Of a stretch of DNA of 64,000 nucleotides, positions 22,490-35,696 are shown piece after piece. The notes beneath the pieces are model-generated. The model worked only from the letters and a program-made list of their open reading frames with translations, was not told the DNA's origin and ran no database searches. Made by a program: the position numbers and the translations under genes. The DNA is from Cornus controversa (lineage: Eukaryota; Streptophyta; Magnoliopsida; Cornales; Cornaceae). Positions within the stretch are counted from its first letter, which is position 1, and the number at the start of each line of letters is the position of its first letter. The stretch is from contig CM048845.1 of the NCBI GenBank assembly GCA_026545225.1, positions 82,921,033-82,985,032 of the forward strand. The letters are read 5' to 3'.

Positions 22490-25400
22490 ATGTTCAAGTC
22501 GGCGCGATGGAAGAGCGAGAAGAACAAGATCAAAGCTGTTTTCAAGTTACAGTTTCATGCTACTCAGGTATTTTCAGTTCATATGGTCATATCCTCTAAT
22601 CCAATAAAAATATTGTTGTTGTTTGTGTACATCATAATAGTATATACGTATATACTTCATATTCATCTAATTGATGAATGGAGCTATTGCAGTATCAAAA
22701 ATTTGGACTTTGGTGGTGGTAAATGTAGTAGAAATCATTCACGCCAATGTGATTGAAAAATTGGAAATTTATCTCTATTTGTTTCTCGAGAAGATTTAAG
22801 GGAAGTAAAGTAATGTAGAAATTTTATTTGTGTTTTTGTTTTGCTCAGTATTCTGATCAATGGAAAAGATTCAAGTAAATAAAATAAAATATGTTGTATG
22901 CCAAGTTGTCTTTATTAGGCTCAACGGAGTAGGGGTGATCGTATTGTTGGGTTTTAGTAAGTGAATAGTTTAGGATTCATGCCTACTATTTCTTTTTCTT
23001 TTCCTGCATTTTCTTGGGAACCAAACAGTAAATCTAGGGATCGTGTGTGTGTTGTCAGGTGCCACAGTTAGGAGGAGATGCATTGATGATATATGTTGTT
23101 CCTGCGGATGTTGGAAAACCAACGGCGAGATTAGACAAAGTGGCAGTTCGAGATGGAAGTTGTCATTGGGAGAGTCCTGTCTATGAAACTGTGAAGTTCA
23201 TTCGGGAGCCAAAAACAGGGAAGGTTCATGAGAGAATCTACTACTTTGTCTTGTCGAATGTATGAAATATTTCAAATCAATACATTCAATACATTTATAT
23301 TCTTTGCTTCCATACCAAGTGACTCAGTTGTGTGAATTTATATAATGGGTTTTTGGGTTCTTGCAGGGATTGTCAAAGGCTGGTGTTTTTGGAGAAGTTT
23401 CTATTGATTTTGCAAATTTTGCTGAGGCCACTAAAATTTTCTCCGTGTCTCTTCCCCTTAAAAATGCACAATCCGAGGGAATTTTGCATGTTAGCTCTCT
23501 CTCTCTCTCTCTCTCAAGCACACACAGACATTCACATATATATTTGTCATAATTGAGACATTTCTTTGAAATTCTTAAAACATTTGGAGAGCTCTTCTTG
23601 CTAATTCTCCATGACTGTTCAGAAAGCTATGTTTACTGAAGGCTTTGAAGGCTGTGACCATAGTGAAATGGGGTGAAATGGCTTCAGAGATTTCTCACAT
23701 GTGTATTTGTTGCTTCTGAAATAGGTTTCAATTCAAAGGATGCAGGAAAATGTTGATCAAAGGTGAAAATTAAGTGTTACATTCTTTTTCATTACTCGTT
23801 CAAGCTCTTAGTTTGCATTAAGTAAACTTAATTGAGTTTTCCCTCTCCAAGTCTTTGCAGAGAGTTTGAAGAAAGTGAAAGCCCAAAAATAAAATCCCAG
23901 AATAGGACCTTGAAAACACTGTTAAGCAACGGTGATACAGATGGAACCATCCAAGGCAATTCTATTGAAGTAAGGTCTCATTCCATTCAAGAAGATTAAA
24001 TTTTGTTTTCTTCTTCAAGAAGGGATGGGAGTGTGAAGGAAATATTTATTTGATTCCTACATTAGAATAATTGAAGAATTAAAATCCTCACATATATGAA
24101 TAATTTCAAGATTCTAATAGTATTATTGTAATTGTAGCTGTGGCCTTTGTTTTTTACTTGGAACAATTTATAAGAATATGTTGTTTGTTTTTATTAATTT
24201 TTACAGGATGGCCCTTTTAACAAGACCATTTCCGACATTGTGAAGTTGAACGGGAACCCCCGGGCATCAAGCGGATCTGATGTTACAATGTCAAGTTCTG
24301 AGAGCATCTCTGGATTTGATACTCCTCGGGAGCTTGGATTGAACAATAATAACACCCACCACGACCCTACCAGCTTCCTATCATCTCTGAATGTTGTCTC
24401 GGTTGCTCAGAAACCAAACTCTGATGCATCTGCAACAATATATGAGGAGCATCATAGATCACAATGGGAATGGTCTGGAGGTTCTGCTCCTGAAGTAAGT
24501 ACAGATGATTCGTCAAGCAGTCCCACAGACACCCTTCTACCAGAAAGGTCTCAAGAGGCTACAGATGTCATAGGTGAAAAGCTCAGAACTGAAGTTGCTG
24601 TTTTGGCGAGGCAGGCAGAAGTTTCAGAATTGGAACTACAGACTCTGCGAAAGCAGATTGTGAAGGAGAGTAAAAAGGGGCAGGATCTCTTAAGAGAAGT
24701 TGTCAGCCTCAAAGAGGAGAGAGATGCACTCAAAGAAGAATGTGAAAAGTTTAAGGCCTTCCAGAAACGTATAGATGAGGTAAAAGGCAAAAAAATGTTG
24801 CAGTTTGAGGGAGGTGATCCATGGGCTCTTGTTGAAGAACTCAGACAGGAATTAAATTTTGAGAAGGACCTTAATGTCAATCTCCGTTTACAACTAAAGA
24901 AGACACAAGAATCGAACAGCGAGTTGATTCTTGCTGTGCGAGACCTAGATGAAATGTTGGTGCTGAAGAATAGGGAAATATTGAACCTTCCCAACAAATC
25001 AACAATTAGCGAGAATGCTGAAGAGTTACCGGAAACCAACTCCAAATCTGAATCAGATGATGATGAAGAACAAAAGGCACTGGAAAAGATTGTTAAGGAG
25101 CATAGCAATGCCAATGAAGCACACTTGCTGGAGCAAAAGATCATGGACCTTTTCAGTGAATTACAGATCTACAAGAGAGATAGAGATGAGCTAGATATGC
25201 AAATGGAGCAGCTTGCTCTTGACTATGAGATCCTGAAACAGGAAAACCATGACCTCTCATATAAACTGGAGCAAAGTCAGTTGCAAGAACAGCTGAAGAT
25301 GCAATATGAATGTTCATCTTCTTATGCTACTGTGAATGAACTTGAAATCCAGATTGAGAATTTGGAAAATGTACTCGAGAAACAGTCAAAAGAATTCTCA

Positions 25401-27757
25401 GACTCTGTGGCCACCATAAATGAACTTCAAACCCATGTCAATAGCTTGGAGGAAGAACTAGAAAAGCAGGCACAAGGATTTGAAGCTGATCTGGAAACTC
25501 TTGCTTGTGCCAAAATCGAGCAAGAAAAGAGAGCCATACGAGCAGAGGAAGCCTTGAGAAAGACAAGATGGCAAAATGCTAATACAGCAGAGAGACTTCA
25601 AGAGGAATTTAGACGGCTTTCAGTGCAAATGACAACTACTTTTGAAGCGAATGAGAAGATGGCTACAAAAACACAGACAGAAGCCATTGAACTCCGTCTG
25701 CAAAAAGATCATTTAGAAGAAATGCTTCAGAAAGCAAAGGTAGAGCTTGAGTCTGTTAGGGATCATTACAAAGCAAAATTGCATGAGCTTTCCAGCGAAG
25801 TTAGCTCAAAGACCAATCAAATAGAGCAGATGCAGTTGGAAATTGAAGATAAATCCAAGTGGCTTGAGCATCAAAAGAAGCATGAGGAAGAGACTCAAGG
25901 GGTTCTCTCACAGGAGCTCCTAATGCTCAGGGTGGAGATTGAAAGGCTCATAACAGAGAATAATAATCTTTCTGAAGAGGCTGAACAGAGAAAAACTTTG
26001 GAAGCTGAGTTGAAACACATGGAAACATCAGTGAAGGAAACAGAGATTCTGATTCAAAAAGGAAATCTAGAAAGGAATGAGATGGAAGGCATGCTTGCTT
26101 TGATGAGAATGAAAGCAGAGAGGTCAATGGAGGAATTAAACATTTTGAGGAGTCTAAAGGATGAAAAGGAGTCAACAATTGGAAATCTGCAGTCGGAGTT
26201 GGAAATTCTAAATGCTCAGCGTCACGAATTGAAGCATTCTTTGTTTGAGGATGATTTAGAGAAAGAGAAACTTCAGAAGCAGGTTTTTCAATTGGAGGAT
26301 GATCTAAAGAAGAAGGAGGATGCACTCAGCAGTATTGAGAAGAAGCTCACGGACATGGACATGGACAATCAAGCATTAGTTTCAGACATTTCACATGTTT
26401 CTAAAGAGGTTGTGAATCTGAAGGACAAAATGAAATTGCTTGAGGTAAATTAACTACTGCATCTTGTATATTAAACCAGTATTTACTTGAACATGTTAGG
26501 CATTAATGGTAAATCAGGTGGACTGTGTACAGGAGTAAATAGATGATTTGGCCCAAAGATTTTGTTGGAACCCCAAGATGGACAAAATCCCAATGTCTCT
26601 GGCCATTATAATTGGAATCATTCAAACATGATTTATATTTTAGACTTTTTGAAAATGCTTTCTTGATGTGTTACTAACAGCTGTGAGTGTAGCTGAAATA
26701 TGATGTTACCTGATATGCTGTACTGACTGTTTTAATGATCAACAGGATCAAATAAAGCTAAAGGAAATGGCTCTTGAAAAATCAGCAAATTCATTTTTGG
26801 AGAAGGAGAAAGATCTTCAGAACAAAATCAAAGAGTTAGAAAGAAGATTGGAAGAACTCGATCACAACAGCATGAGCCTTTGTAAATATGAATTCCAAAA
26901 GGTTAGCAAGTCAGCAGTTCATATGATCCAGTGAAATAAGACTTTTGCACATGTTTACTAGTATCAGTGGTCTGTATTTCAGTTTGTTAACTGTGTTATT
27001 CATGGTATTTTTAACCAAAAAAAAAAATTGCTTTCTTGAGCTGCCCCTTCCCTAATTTAGATTGGGTTGGAGGGTGCTGGAAACTTTATAAAGCTGAATG
27101 TACCCTAGTTTCCTCTTGATAACTGTTTGGCCAAGTCAATCAACTTCCACCGTTGGTTCAAATGTCAAAATAGTGAGATTGGACTCTTGTCTAGGCTGAT
27201 TTTGATATTTGCTTTAGATACTAGCCATACCATGAAGCTTTTTATGCAACGGTTTATCTCGTGGTGCAGGTAGATATAGGTAAGGAGGATGCTTCCTTGA
27301 ATTGTAATGTGTCCAAAGAAGTGAGTTATACAGCTGACAATTTGAGCATTGTAGCATGCATATCCAATGAAACTGGATCTACAGAGCCATTGACACAGAG
27401 GTATGACTTAATGGAATATAACTTCAATTTTCGTTAAGCCGGAACTTCTCCTTTCTAGAAACAATTTTTTTAAAATTTGTGATCATCAATTTCTTTATCC
27501 CCTGCAGCAATGGTGGCATTTCATCAGAGAATGAACTGGAAGCCTCCGCCAAAAATATCAGAGACCAAAAAAACCTTAGTGACTTATTAAATGAAATGTC
27601 ATTGCTGAAGGAGAGGAACAAATCAATGGAGGGTGAACTGATGGATATGCAAGAGAGATACTCAGAAATAAGCGTCAAGTTTGCGGAGGTAGAGGGTGAG
27701 AGGCAACAACTCGTCATGAGAGTACGCAACCTTAAGAATATGAAAAAGAGCAAATAA
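22490..27757 (+). CDS. NT-C2 domain / long coiled-coil protein (myosin heavy chain-like)
   Basis: Nine coding exons: 22490-22567, 23059-23259, 23367-23489, 23725-23762, 23861-23969, 24207-26444, 26746-26901, 27270-27400, 27508-27757. All introns are GT..AG and frame is kept throughout, giving 1107 residues. Residues 1-150 form the N-terminal C2 (NT-C2/EEIG1-EHBP1 type) domain: MFKSARWKSEKNKIK, FKLQFHATQ, VGKPTAR, HWESPVYETVKF, GEVSIDFANFAEATK, LPLKNAQSEGILHVSIQRM. A Ser/Thr-rich linker follows (about 200-295), then continuous heptad-type coiled coil from about 300 to the C-terminus. The end (ERQQLVMRVRNLKN) is the usual ending of this plant family. Such proteins are thought to tether membranes or cytoskeleton; the Arabidopsis relatives are annotated myosin heavy chain-related, but there is no motor domain. 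The large sixth exon encodes 746 residues. Confidence 0.95.
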
Positions 27758-29140
27758 CCATTCTACGAATTTGGAAAAATGGATACCATAAAAGGTGAAA
27801 CAGTAGGGTGTATGATGTATCTATGGGCGCAGAGAATCCAGATGGCTACAGAAATATCAGTCTTGTCAAGAATAATATGTATATTGGTAACATATATTCT
27901 TTCTCTAGCAGATATCATTTGTCTTCATCATTGATATGATATACAATTACAAAGGTTTTTTTCCCAATGTAGATAAATGTGCCTCAGTGACCAATCCATG
28001 TTTTTTCTGTAATTTTATTATAGCTTGTTAAGATAGTTGTGACACTTCTATCACTAATACAGCTTTAAGAAGTCAGCCAGTGCTCAACCAAGTTTGGCAG
28101 TGACCTAATTTTTGTATTTGTCCAAAAATTCAGAACAATCCATATGCGTATTTTGGATTTTTGTATTTGTCCAAAAATTCTTTCCCCTGCTCGAGGGGCG
28201 GATGTCCATTTCACTTTGAATTTGGACATTTGGGTGTTTGCAGATATTTTTCAACTTTTCAGTTTTAATGCTTGAAAAATTATTGTCCATTACACGAATC
28301 ATATCCATAATACATGTTACAATTTATAATCTTGGGTAGACCATAGTCAGTCAAAATTCTGTCCCAACTATTGGGTTCGGTTATTTCTAATATTGTAACT
28401 TCAGTTAAAAGTTAAAACACACCACTGGCCTTGTCAGCTCAATCTGAAAGAAATTATGCAGAAGCTTTACAGAATTATTATGAAACTATACGACTAGAAA
28501 TTCATCCCTATAATTGAAGTTATATACTCTAGTCCACATCTTCACACACATGTCTATTTCACCAAGCCTCTCTCCTAGAAATCTTGAGCATGTTTGAATC
28601 TCGTCAAATGGCAGAGGCAAATAGAGCTTTTGTATACTTTTGTTAATCCATGAACCGGATCTATGTTAAACTTTCGAGAGAATATATATATATATATTAT
28701 TTTAATATCTCAACTTGGGTTTCTTTAAATTCCCTTCCCTTAGCTAATATTACCATTTAACCTCAATGTGTACGCATTACTCTTTGTTACAAGTACAACT
28801 TTTGGTCTTTGCTTTATATGGCTAAACTAGGTCAATTTTCTGTAATTTTATGTCCAGTTGGTAATACTTCCCTTGGGAATTCTACAAATGAATACTTTGT
28901 CTGTGCGCTTGTTCCTGGTGATCTTCTTTTCCTTCCTTGGAAAAAGCTATTTGTCTAGCTGTTGTGTAGCAAAAGCTTCCCCACTAAAATAAAAAGTTGA
29001 CTATTAATTTATTATGAGACTAGAGGGCAAAATGAGAAGCCATGTTTTTTTGGTGTGTAGTGTGTACTTTCTGTCCAATGCTTGCTGGTTAGTATTATAG
29101 CAGATATTTTTCATAAGTATACAGGACATATTATATATTA
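27758..29140. other. 3' flank of the coiled-coil gene and intergenic space
   Basis: The first few hundred bases are probably 3' untranslated region; no decisive poly(A) signal could be chosen. Beyond that there is a (TA)n run near 28683-28698 and a duplicated phrase TTTTTGTATTTGTCCAAAAA (28110 and 28158). No gene was seen. Confidence 0.5.
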
Positions 29141-29321
29141 GGGAAATGCTAAATGCCATGAAATTTTATTATGAATTGCCTTCATGAATGATGTGGCAAG
29201 TGATAATATCGTTGACATTCCTTGTATGGGGGGAATCCCACCAATACTAACTCACCATTTAATTGCCACATCATTCAAGATAAAAATTCATGACATATTT
29301 TCATGACGTGTAGCATTGCTC
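29141..29321. mobile_element. Short MITE with GAATGATGTGGCAA arms
   Basis: The left arm (GGGAAATGCTAAATGCCATG, ATTATGAATT, GAATGATGTGGCAA) is an imperfect inverted copy of the right arm, whose reverse complement reads GAGCAATGCTACACGTCATG, GTCATGAATT, GAATGATGTGGCAA. Flanks TATATATTA and TATATATAA agree at 8 of 9 positions but are simple sequence. Probably a small Mutator-type MITE of 181 bp. Confidence 0.65.
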
Positions 29322-29520
29322 TATATATAACTACAAAATTCTTTATGCCCAAAAAAGCTTTCCAAGAAGCCTTGATGCCCACCACCCAAAAATAAAAAGA
29401 ATGAGCATATGTATATATAGTACATGTTTTTTCTTTATCCTTCTTTTTCCTGGTTCTCCTCCTATGAACAAAAACACAACTTTCATTTCCACCACTTACA
29501 TTTCAAGGAAGTTTCTCTAA

Positions 29521-29573
29521 AAGAAAAAGAAAAAGAAAAAGAAAAAGAAAAAGAAAATGAAAATGAAAATGAA
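29521..29573 (+). repeat. (AAAAAG)n / (AAAATG)n microsatellite
   Basis: About eight hexamer units, changing from AAAAAG to AAAATG toward the right. It lies just beyond the 3' end of the LURP-one-related gene. Confidence 0.9.
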
Positions 29574-29651
29574 TAAAGAGAGAAGAAATTTGACTGAAGA
29601 AGCTCAAGCACATGTAGCAGCCTTTCTTGATTTTGTGGTTGAGTTGATTAT

Positions 29652-29797
29652 TCACATTTTATGATTTATCAACCCATAAACAGTCACAAGAGCCATAATA
29701 AGGGAATGATCTGTTTGGGGCTCCACCACTAGAGTTAATACATCATCTCCAAGCAAAACTCCTGAAGATGATTGTTTTTGCCTTACCTGCACAAACC

Positions 29798-29836
<39 letters not shown>

Positions 29837-30529
29837 AACAGTTATCATCATCTGCAGAATATAAACATAAACATAAACAGAAACAGAACATCCAAAACTG
29901 TACTTCTAGCCAACTCTGCAAATTGATGGAAACACAAAGAAATCACAAAACATAAGTGATCACCTCTGCAACAAGCCTGCCATCGTCGCCTGTAATTTTA
30001 AATGCTGATCTGCCAGGCAATGCCACTATTGAAAAGCTAATTGATTTAGCTTCATCAGTCCCCAAAGTAACACAACAAGTTGTGTCTCCCGTGAAAATTC
30101 TGCGGTTTTTTCTAACTTGAAACCATGGTCTCTCCTTGTTTATTTTAGAGCCAATCCATTTATAACCATCCCAACATCCAAAAACTCCTAGTTTCTGCAA
30201 AAAATTAAGTGAAAACAGAAAAAATTAAGTTAAGCTGAGAAAATTTCCAAGGTAGCTACAAGATAGCTTAATACAATTCTATTCAATGTTAGGTACTGTA
30301 CCTTTCGTTGCATAGAACAGACTACTTTGCCTTGGAGATCCATGAGACAGACTTCATTGATACACTTCCTGTCATAGTTATCGATACGATATATGATTTC
30401 ACCATTTGAATCAAAGACTGTGCACCCACTTCCATGGAATACAAGTGATTTCATCCATATGGTAAATGTTTCTCTTCTTGAAGTCATGTAAGAAAAGAAC
30501 TTGGGTGTCTGAGGATGCACCTTAGCCAT
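29652..30529 (-). CDS. LURP-one-related (LOR/DUF567) protein
   Basis: Three minus-strand coding exons: 30529-30302, 30194-29964 and 29786-29652, giving 197 residues, the usual size for the family. Junctions are GT..AG and all introns fall between codons. Exon 1 carries FTIWMKSLVFHGSGCTVFD, GEIIYRIDNY and the LMDLQGKVV motif. Exon 2 has KLGVFGCWDGYKW and PWFQVRK. Exon 3 has SSGVLLGDDVLTLVVEP and SLIMALVTVYGLINHKM, a highly typical end. The family folds as a Tubby C-terminal-like beta barrel. Some members, such as Arabidopsis LURP1, act in defence against oomycetes, but the role of most is unknown. Without splicing exon 2 would stop shortly after EVITYVL; splicing restores the family motif AEVRQKQ. 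Confidence 0.95.
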
Positions 30530-30581
30530 TGAAAGGATAAGAAATTGGGTTGTAGTCTTGTGGATGAAGGCTTTTCAGAGA

Positions 30582-30617
<36 letters not shown>

Positions 30618-32981
30618 CCAGAAACAATAGTGTGAGAGTTCAAATATTTTTTTTTATTGAAAGGTGTCTTGCATGAAGCCCCTATTATGAGGGAAATCAA
30701 AATATAAAAGGGGATAAAGCTCGAGGATTCTTTAATTTGTTAGGTTCAAATTCTTGTCCAGATGGTATTGATTTTGATTAGTACTGGTGGCTCATTATAG
30801 TATATAGTACACCACATCACAAAACAAGGGGGTACTTTTGTCCTTTTGATTGTTTTGCATCACAAAAAGTACCTCACTACTTAACGTGGCGTATAATGAT
30901 TGGTCACTATGTGGAAGAGTGGGCCAACCATGGATAGTTGTGACTTAGGACACATTTAAGGTATGTATGTGTATAAAAATTGAGGTACGGTTAGTCTATT
31001 TGAAGTATGTCTGGGTTAATACCCTACATTTTTCTTTAATGGAGCAGCCCTATCTTTGGCCTTTATCTTTTGACTGCTTCTTTAGAGTACTTTTTCAATG
31101 GTAGTTCTAAACTATCAATAAGTTAACTCAAATGCCGTTTTGGAATCTTATTATATATATGTATATACATATATAGATATATATATTGGAGGTTGTTTGT
31201 TGATGTCATAGGCAAGAGAAATGCGCATTACTTGTGTGGTTATATGTTGCTTTTAACCTTATCTACTTAAATTAAAGATGTTTATTCAATTTGATTATTT
31301 AATTTCTTAGACTATGCTGTCTGCACAAATATGTATATAAGCTACGTTATATTTAGCTCACTTAAGAATCTTAACGTGTTTCTTCACTAGTATATTCTTG
31401 TTAACAAGAACTTATACACACCGACAAGAAGTGCAGAGCCATGCCTTGAGTTTTGCTTTTGAATAAAAAAAAAAAGATCCTGAATAATGCAACATCTCAG
31501 CAGCTTTTCAAAGTCTTCATGATTTGTTATCTTCGAAGAACACTTCACAGTTCAACAGAGCCACCATTAATTGCAACCAAACATGCCTTATATTATGTAT
31601 ATGAATTGCACAATAACAGTATTAGGAACATAAGAGAGTTGGTCTTAATTATTGTTTTTAGGGCCTTTTGGAATATAATGTCTATCATTATGATAAGGTC
31701 TATGTGGACTAAGAAGTAAAAAAATGAGAAGGAGCCATAAAGAACACATTAAAGTGTCTATATTAGTTGCATGCTGATACATCATGACTGATTCAAGTTT
31801 CGAAAATGAGTTAATTAACCAGGCCACTTGCATGGGATGCATATGCAGAGATGTTAAATATATAGTGTATTAGGTGCAAATCCACTCCTCTTTGCGTTAA
31901 CAATCACGACATGTCATGACATAAAACATGACAACTAAATGATTTTGTCACGAAAGATAGATATAGTACATTTTAAATTGATTTTATACAAAGTACATGG
32001 TGCTCATATTTTTTTCATATGGATGCAACCATGTATCAATTTGAAACTTTATTATAACCATAAATTTATATATGTTTGTTTTAGTACATGGTGCCTCGTA
32101 CTGAGGTCAAAACCTCATATAAAAATAATAAAAGAGTATAAATTGTGAAATACGTAATTACTTCTTCAAAATCACTTTTTTCTCATACAATTTTTTCGAA
32201 ATCATGAGAACTAAAACTAGAAAAATAAATATTTTAATCCTATTTTTATTTGTTATGATTTCTTCCGCCTGTATTTACAGACGAACCAAACTAGGTTGGA
32301 TTATGAAACATTTCGAGTTTGTGTGTTGTATTAATTCATACTTTGTTTTCATACATGTTTGTATGAATTTTTGAAGTTACAAGAACTCGAACTGGAAAAC
32401 CAACATTTTAATGCTACTTTGTTTTTTCTTCCGCGTGTTACTACTCAAAGATTTCACGTGTATTTCAAGAATGGTGTTCAAGGCTAACTTAATTTCCTAT
32501 CCTTTATATAGGCATCTAGTACTTCCCCAATCCACCACTAGAATGCATTTTCATTCAACCGCCGAGATCCTAGAATTCTCTATACAAAATATGTTAAATA
32601 TTTATAATTCTTACACTACCCTACACTTCTTTAGAATATTTTCTACTCCACTGTACTGTACTAAATCTCTCCACACTACTAGTTTTCAGAACACAAACTC
32701 CTACACATACCCAGCAAATGCCATGCAAAGTTCTAATTAGCTCTAGCGTGGCACCTGCTTGGCATAACCTCTCCTCAGGGACTTTGGCACTATGCAAACT
32801 TATCACTTTTCTTGTCAATTTAGCAGCTTATTGAAACTCATGGTGTTCATGACATGCTAACATACCACCTTTATTGTCAATAACTCAGGCTGGTTTTGGT
32901 GATTGATGCCTAAAAGGAAATTTGCTCCTTATACTAATTAAATGTGATTAACTATATGATTAATGAATAAATAGAAGGGAT
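30530..32981. other. Intergenic, no gene seen
   Basis: Contains the 5' flank of the LURP-one-related gene with a (TA)n run at about 30585-30614. A diverged direct repeat (about 32205-32270 and 32383-32440) shares AGAACT, AACTRGAAAA, AACATTTTAATCCTA-type words and TTCTTCCGC. Short frames are not recognisable proteins. Confidence 0.5.
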
Positions 32982-33624
32982 GGGGATATTCATACTCTCA
33001 TTTTCTCCAATTGTACTTCACTTACCTTTTTTTTTTTATAGAAAAAATGACAAGAAAGTCTCTAAACTTATTAGCACATCATCTCTTATTTTATAATGCC
33101 ATAATCACCCTTTATACTATAAACTTTAAACTCTTTTTATCTTCTTTGCTACCCTAGTATTTTTGTTTTGAGTCTTGATATTTTTTTTTTCTTGGTACTT
33201 TTTTTTTTGTCATGTCAAAGGAGATAATTTATTCAACATAGATAACATTTATTTTTGGTACTTTTTTTTTTTTATCTTGTCAAAAGAGATAATTTATTCA
33301 ACAAGTATAACCTTTTTTCTTTTTTTTTTTTTTTATCAAAAGAGATACTTAATTTATTCAACAGAGATAAAAACTTTTGGGTCATTTTATTTAATTTTTT
33401 TTTGCGTACTATATATTTTTTTTGGACCCTATCATAAGGAAATAATTTATTCATCAAAGATAATTTTAAAAAAAATTTTTTTGGGGGGATGAGAGACAGA
33501 GGGGGATATCTGAAATGGTAGTTGTGTAATTGAAAAAATTTTAGTCATTCAGTTGTAAAATTAGGATTAGAAGTGTCATTTCTTTTAAGATGAGAGTGCT
33601 AGAAAGGGAGTGCTAATATCGCCT
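32982..33624. mobile_element. TIR element with an internal ~65-bp minisatellite, copy 1
   Basis: The left end GGGGATATTCATACTCTC and the reverse complement of the right end GGCGATATTAGCACTCCC are alike. Between them the unit AAAAGAGATAATTTATTCAAC plus a T-rich spacer is repeated about five times (33210-33450). The flanking unique parts (CTCTTATTTTATAAT on the left, TAGAAGTGTCATTTC and GAGAGTGC on the right) reappear at 53155-53883. No target duplication was found. Phe-rich frames here are T-run artefacts. Confidence 0.6.
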
Positions 33625-34943
33625 CTTGATTCATTGTATGTTTATAGAGTGTCCTCCTAATCCCCACCCCTCTAGTGTGATTAATTATCATATTGGTTTA
33701 ATATAGAATTAGAAATAATAATTTAAATTCTGAACTGGTGTTCAAAGAAAATTGGTACATGAGGGAAAAATGGTATGCAACAAGGCTTTCAATTGGTGTA
33801 AGGTGGAACATCACTTCATCAATTATATACATTTTTATAATTAAATTTACTATTATTACCATTATCTACAATTCATCAATTATATGCATTTTTATAATTA
33901 AATTTACTGTTATTGCATTATCTACAAGTACCCTAAACATCCTAAATGATATTTGGATCATTGACGAAATTTGTGATTTATTTATGAAAACCCATAGTGG
34001 TGGGATATGCATATCAATTGCTTTTACAACTTAATATAGTGGTAAATGCCAAGTCCCTAGGGTCAGTTAATTTACAAGCCTTCCTGCCTTTTCTCTCCAC
34101 ATTTATCCACATCATTTTTAGCCTTCCTCTTTTCCTTGCCATATCTTTAATTCATATCATATTTTTAGGTTTTAACAAAAATAAATTTGCAGTATTGATC
34201 AGTTGCTTTTATGTTGTTTGTTTTTAGTTTTTACTCAACTTTGCAGATTACTGTATTTCAACTTTATATTCTCTTAAAGCAGTATTAAAATGTAATTCCA
34301 CCTTGATTTGATTATTTTGCTGGTTTTTGTTTTCATTGCCCTGTGATGGTTTTCTTAATTTCTACTATCTAGCTATCTGATGTTGTGCATTAATTTGAAG
34401 CCTCATTTAACTTTTGAAGCTGATTTCATTCACAATGTTATGGTGTTATTGTGGATATATTACCATAAACATAGACATAGGAAATTGATATATATGGATT
34501 AGGAAGGGAAGACCAGAATGACTTTAGGGTTTATAAATGGTTTAAACATCAGCAGGCTTCACTATTCAGTCCTACCAGCCCCTGTTGTTAGACTTAAAGA
34601 GTTTCAGACATAGCATTTGTATGAGTGAATGTCAGAGTAAAAAAAAAGTATAAAATACATATAGGATTAAAATTACAAGTTTATTGCAAAATTTGAAGTC
34701 ACTATCACTTTAACTTTTTAATTTTTATTTTTCAAATTTAAGTTGTAGTTTGGTGTAACCTGATAGAGACCAATAACTTCTGCTACTGATAGTTATCTAG
34801 AGACTATTGCCACAATTGTTGGTGTAATCTTTACACTAAGGTGTTGGACACTTTTTACTTGTGCATTTTCTGTGCACTTGCATAACTCATCTAAAGCAAG
34901 AGTTCGTAAATTAATGTGTGTATGTATATAATTCATCTTTTAG
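33625..34943. other. Intergenic, no gene seen
   Basis: AT-rich sequence. A local duplication of ATTCATCAATTATATGCATT-like words occurs near 33820 and 33870. No recognisable protein frame. Confidence 0.45.
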
Positions 34944-35571
34944 CACTGTGTTTGGAATCCCAGGATTTCAAAGGAATTGGATTTAAAAAAGAATTTCACT
35001 TGTTTGGAACTATTGGATTTTAAAAGAAAATAGGATTTGAAAGAATTCCAAAGAAAATATGGTAAGGTTGTGAGATCCTGAAAAAATTGAGGGAATTTGA
35101 CAGGATTTGTAAACTAATTTATTAATTCTCTCTCAAATTAGTTCTTTAACTTACCAAATTTACCCTTCTATTTTTTATAGATCGACAAGATTATGCTATA
35201 TTCTCTATTTGTCCTTTGTTCCTCTACCATCGTCACCTTCCACCACCACTGTTGTCACCACCATCGCATTCCATCACCACCATTGCCACCGCCTTCTAAC
35301 ACCGCCGCCTCCACCATCGTCCCCTTCACACCGTCTTTTTCCTTACCTAAAAGATTTTTTTTTTTAGAACCCAATAGCTAACAAAATTATTTGCAAATAT
35401 ATATGTTGTATGCACATCTCTAATATGTTAAAATGGTACAAAACTTATTTCCTTTCAAATTCCATTTTACAAGTTCCAGTTTGTCAAATGAATTTCTATT
35501 TTAATTAGAATCCAATTCAGTTTCCAATTCTAATTTCAAATCTCAAAAAGAATTTGGTTCCAAACAAAGTG
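34944..35571. mobile_element. MITE-like element with CACTKTGTTTGGAA ends
   Basis: The left end CACTGTGTTTGGAAT and the reverse complement of the right end CACTTTGTTTGGAAC are inverted copies, and inner arms rich in GGATTTGAAA / TTTCAAATCC also pair. Flanking triplets TAG and TAA are close to a Tourist-type duplication but not identical. A CCACC-rich stretch in the middle (35220-35330) is not a gene. Confidence 0.5.
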
Positions 35572-35696
35572 TAAGTTTCTTAATAAAGGGCAATCTTGAA
35601 ATTTTGACTAGATTGATGTCATGCATGACATCAATTGTGGAATAATAGAGAGAAATCATGACATCACCCTGATGACATCTCTCTCTTTAGTTTTAT

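Noticed and set aside
24551..25144. Long minus-strand open frame (197 codons)
   Set aside because: It lies wholly antisense to the 746-residue coiled-coil exon; its Ser/Phe-rich composition is the complement of Glu/Lys-rich codons. The same applies to 25948-26325.
33175..33492. Phe/Tyr-rich frames on both strands
   Set aside because: They are translations of T-runs within a minisatellite, not proteins. The frames at 53227-53617 have the same origin.
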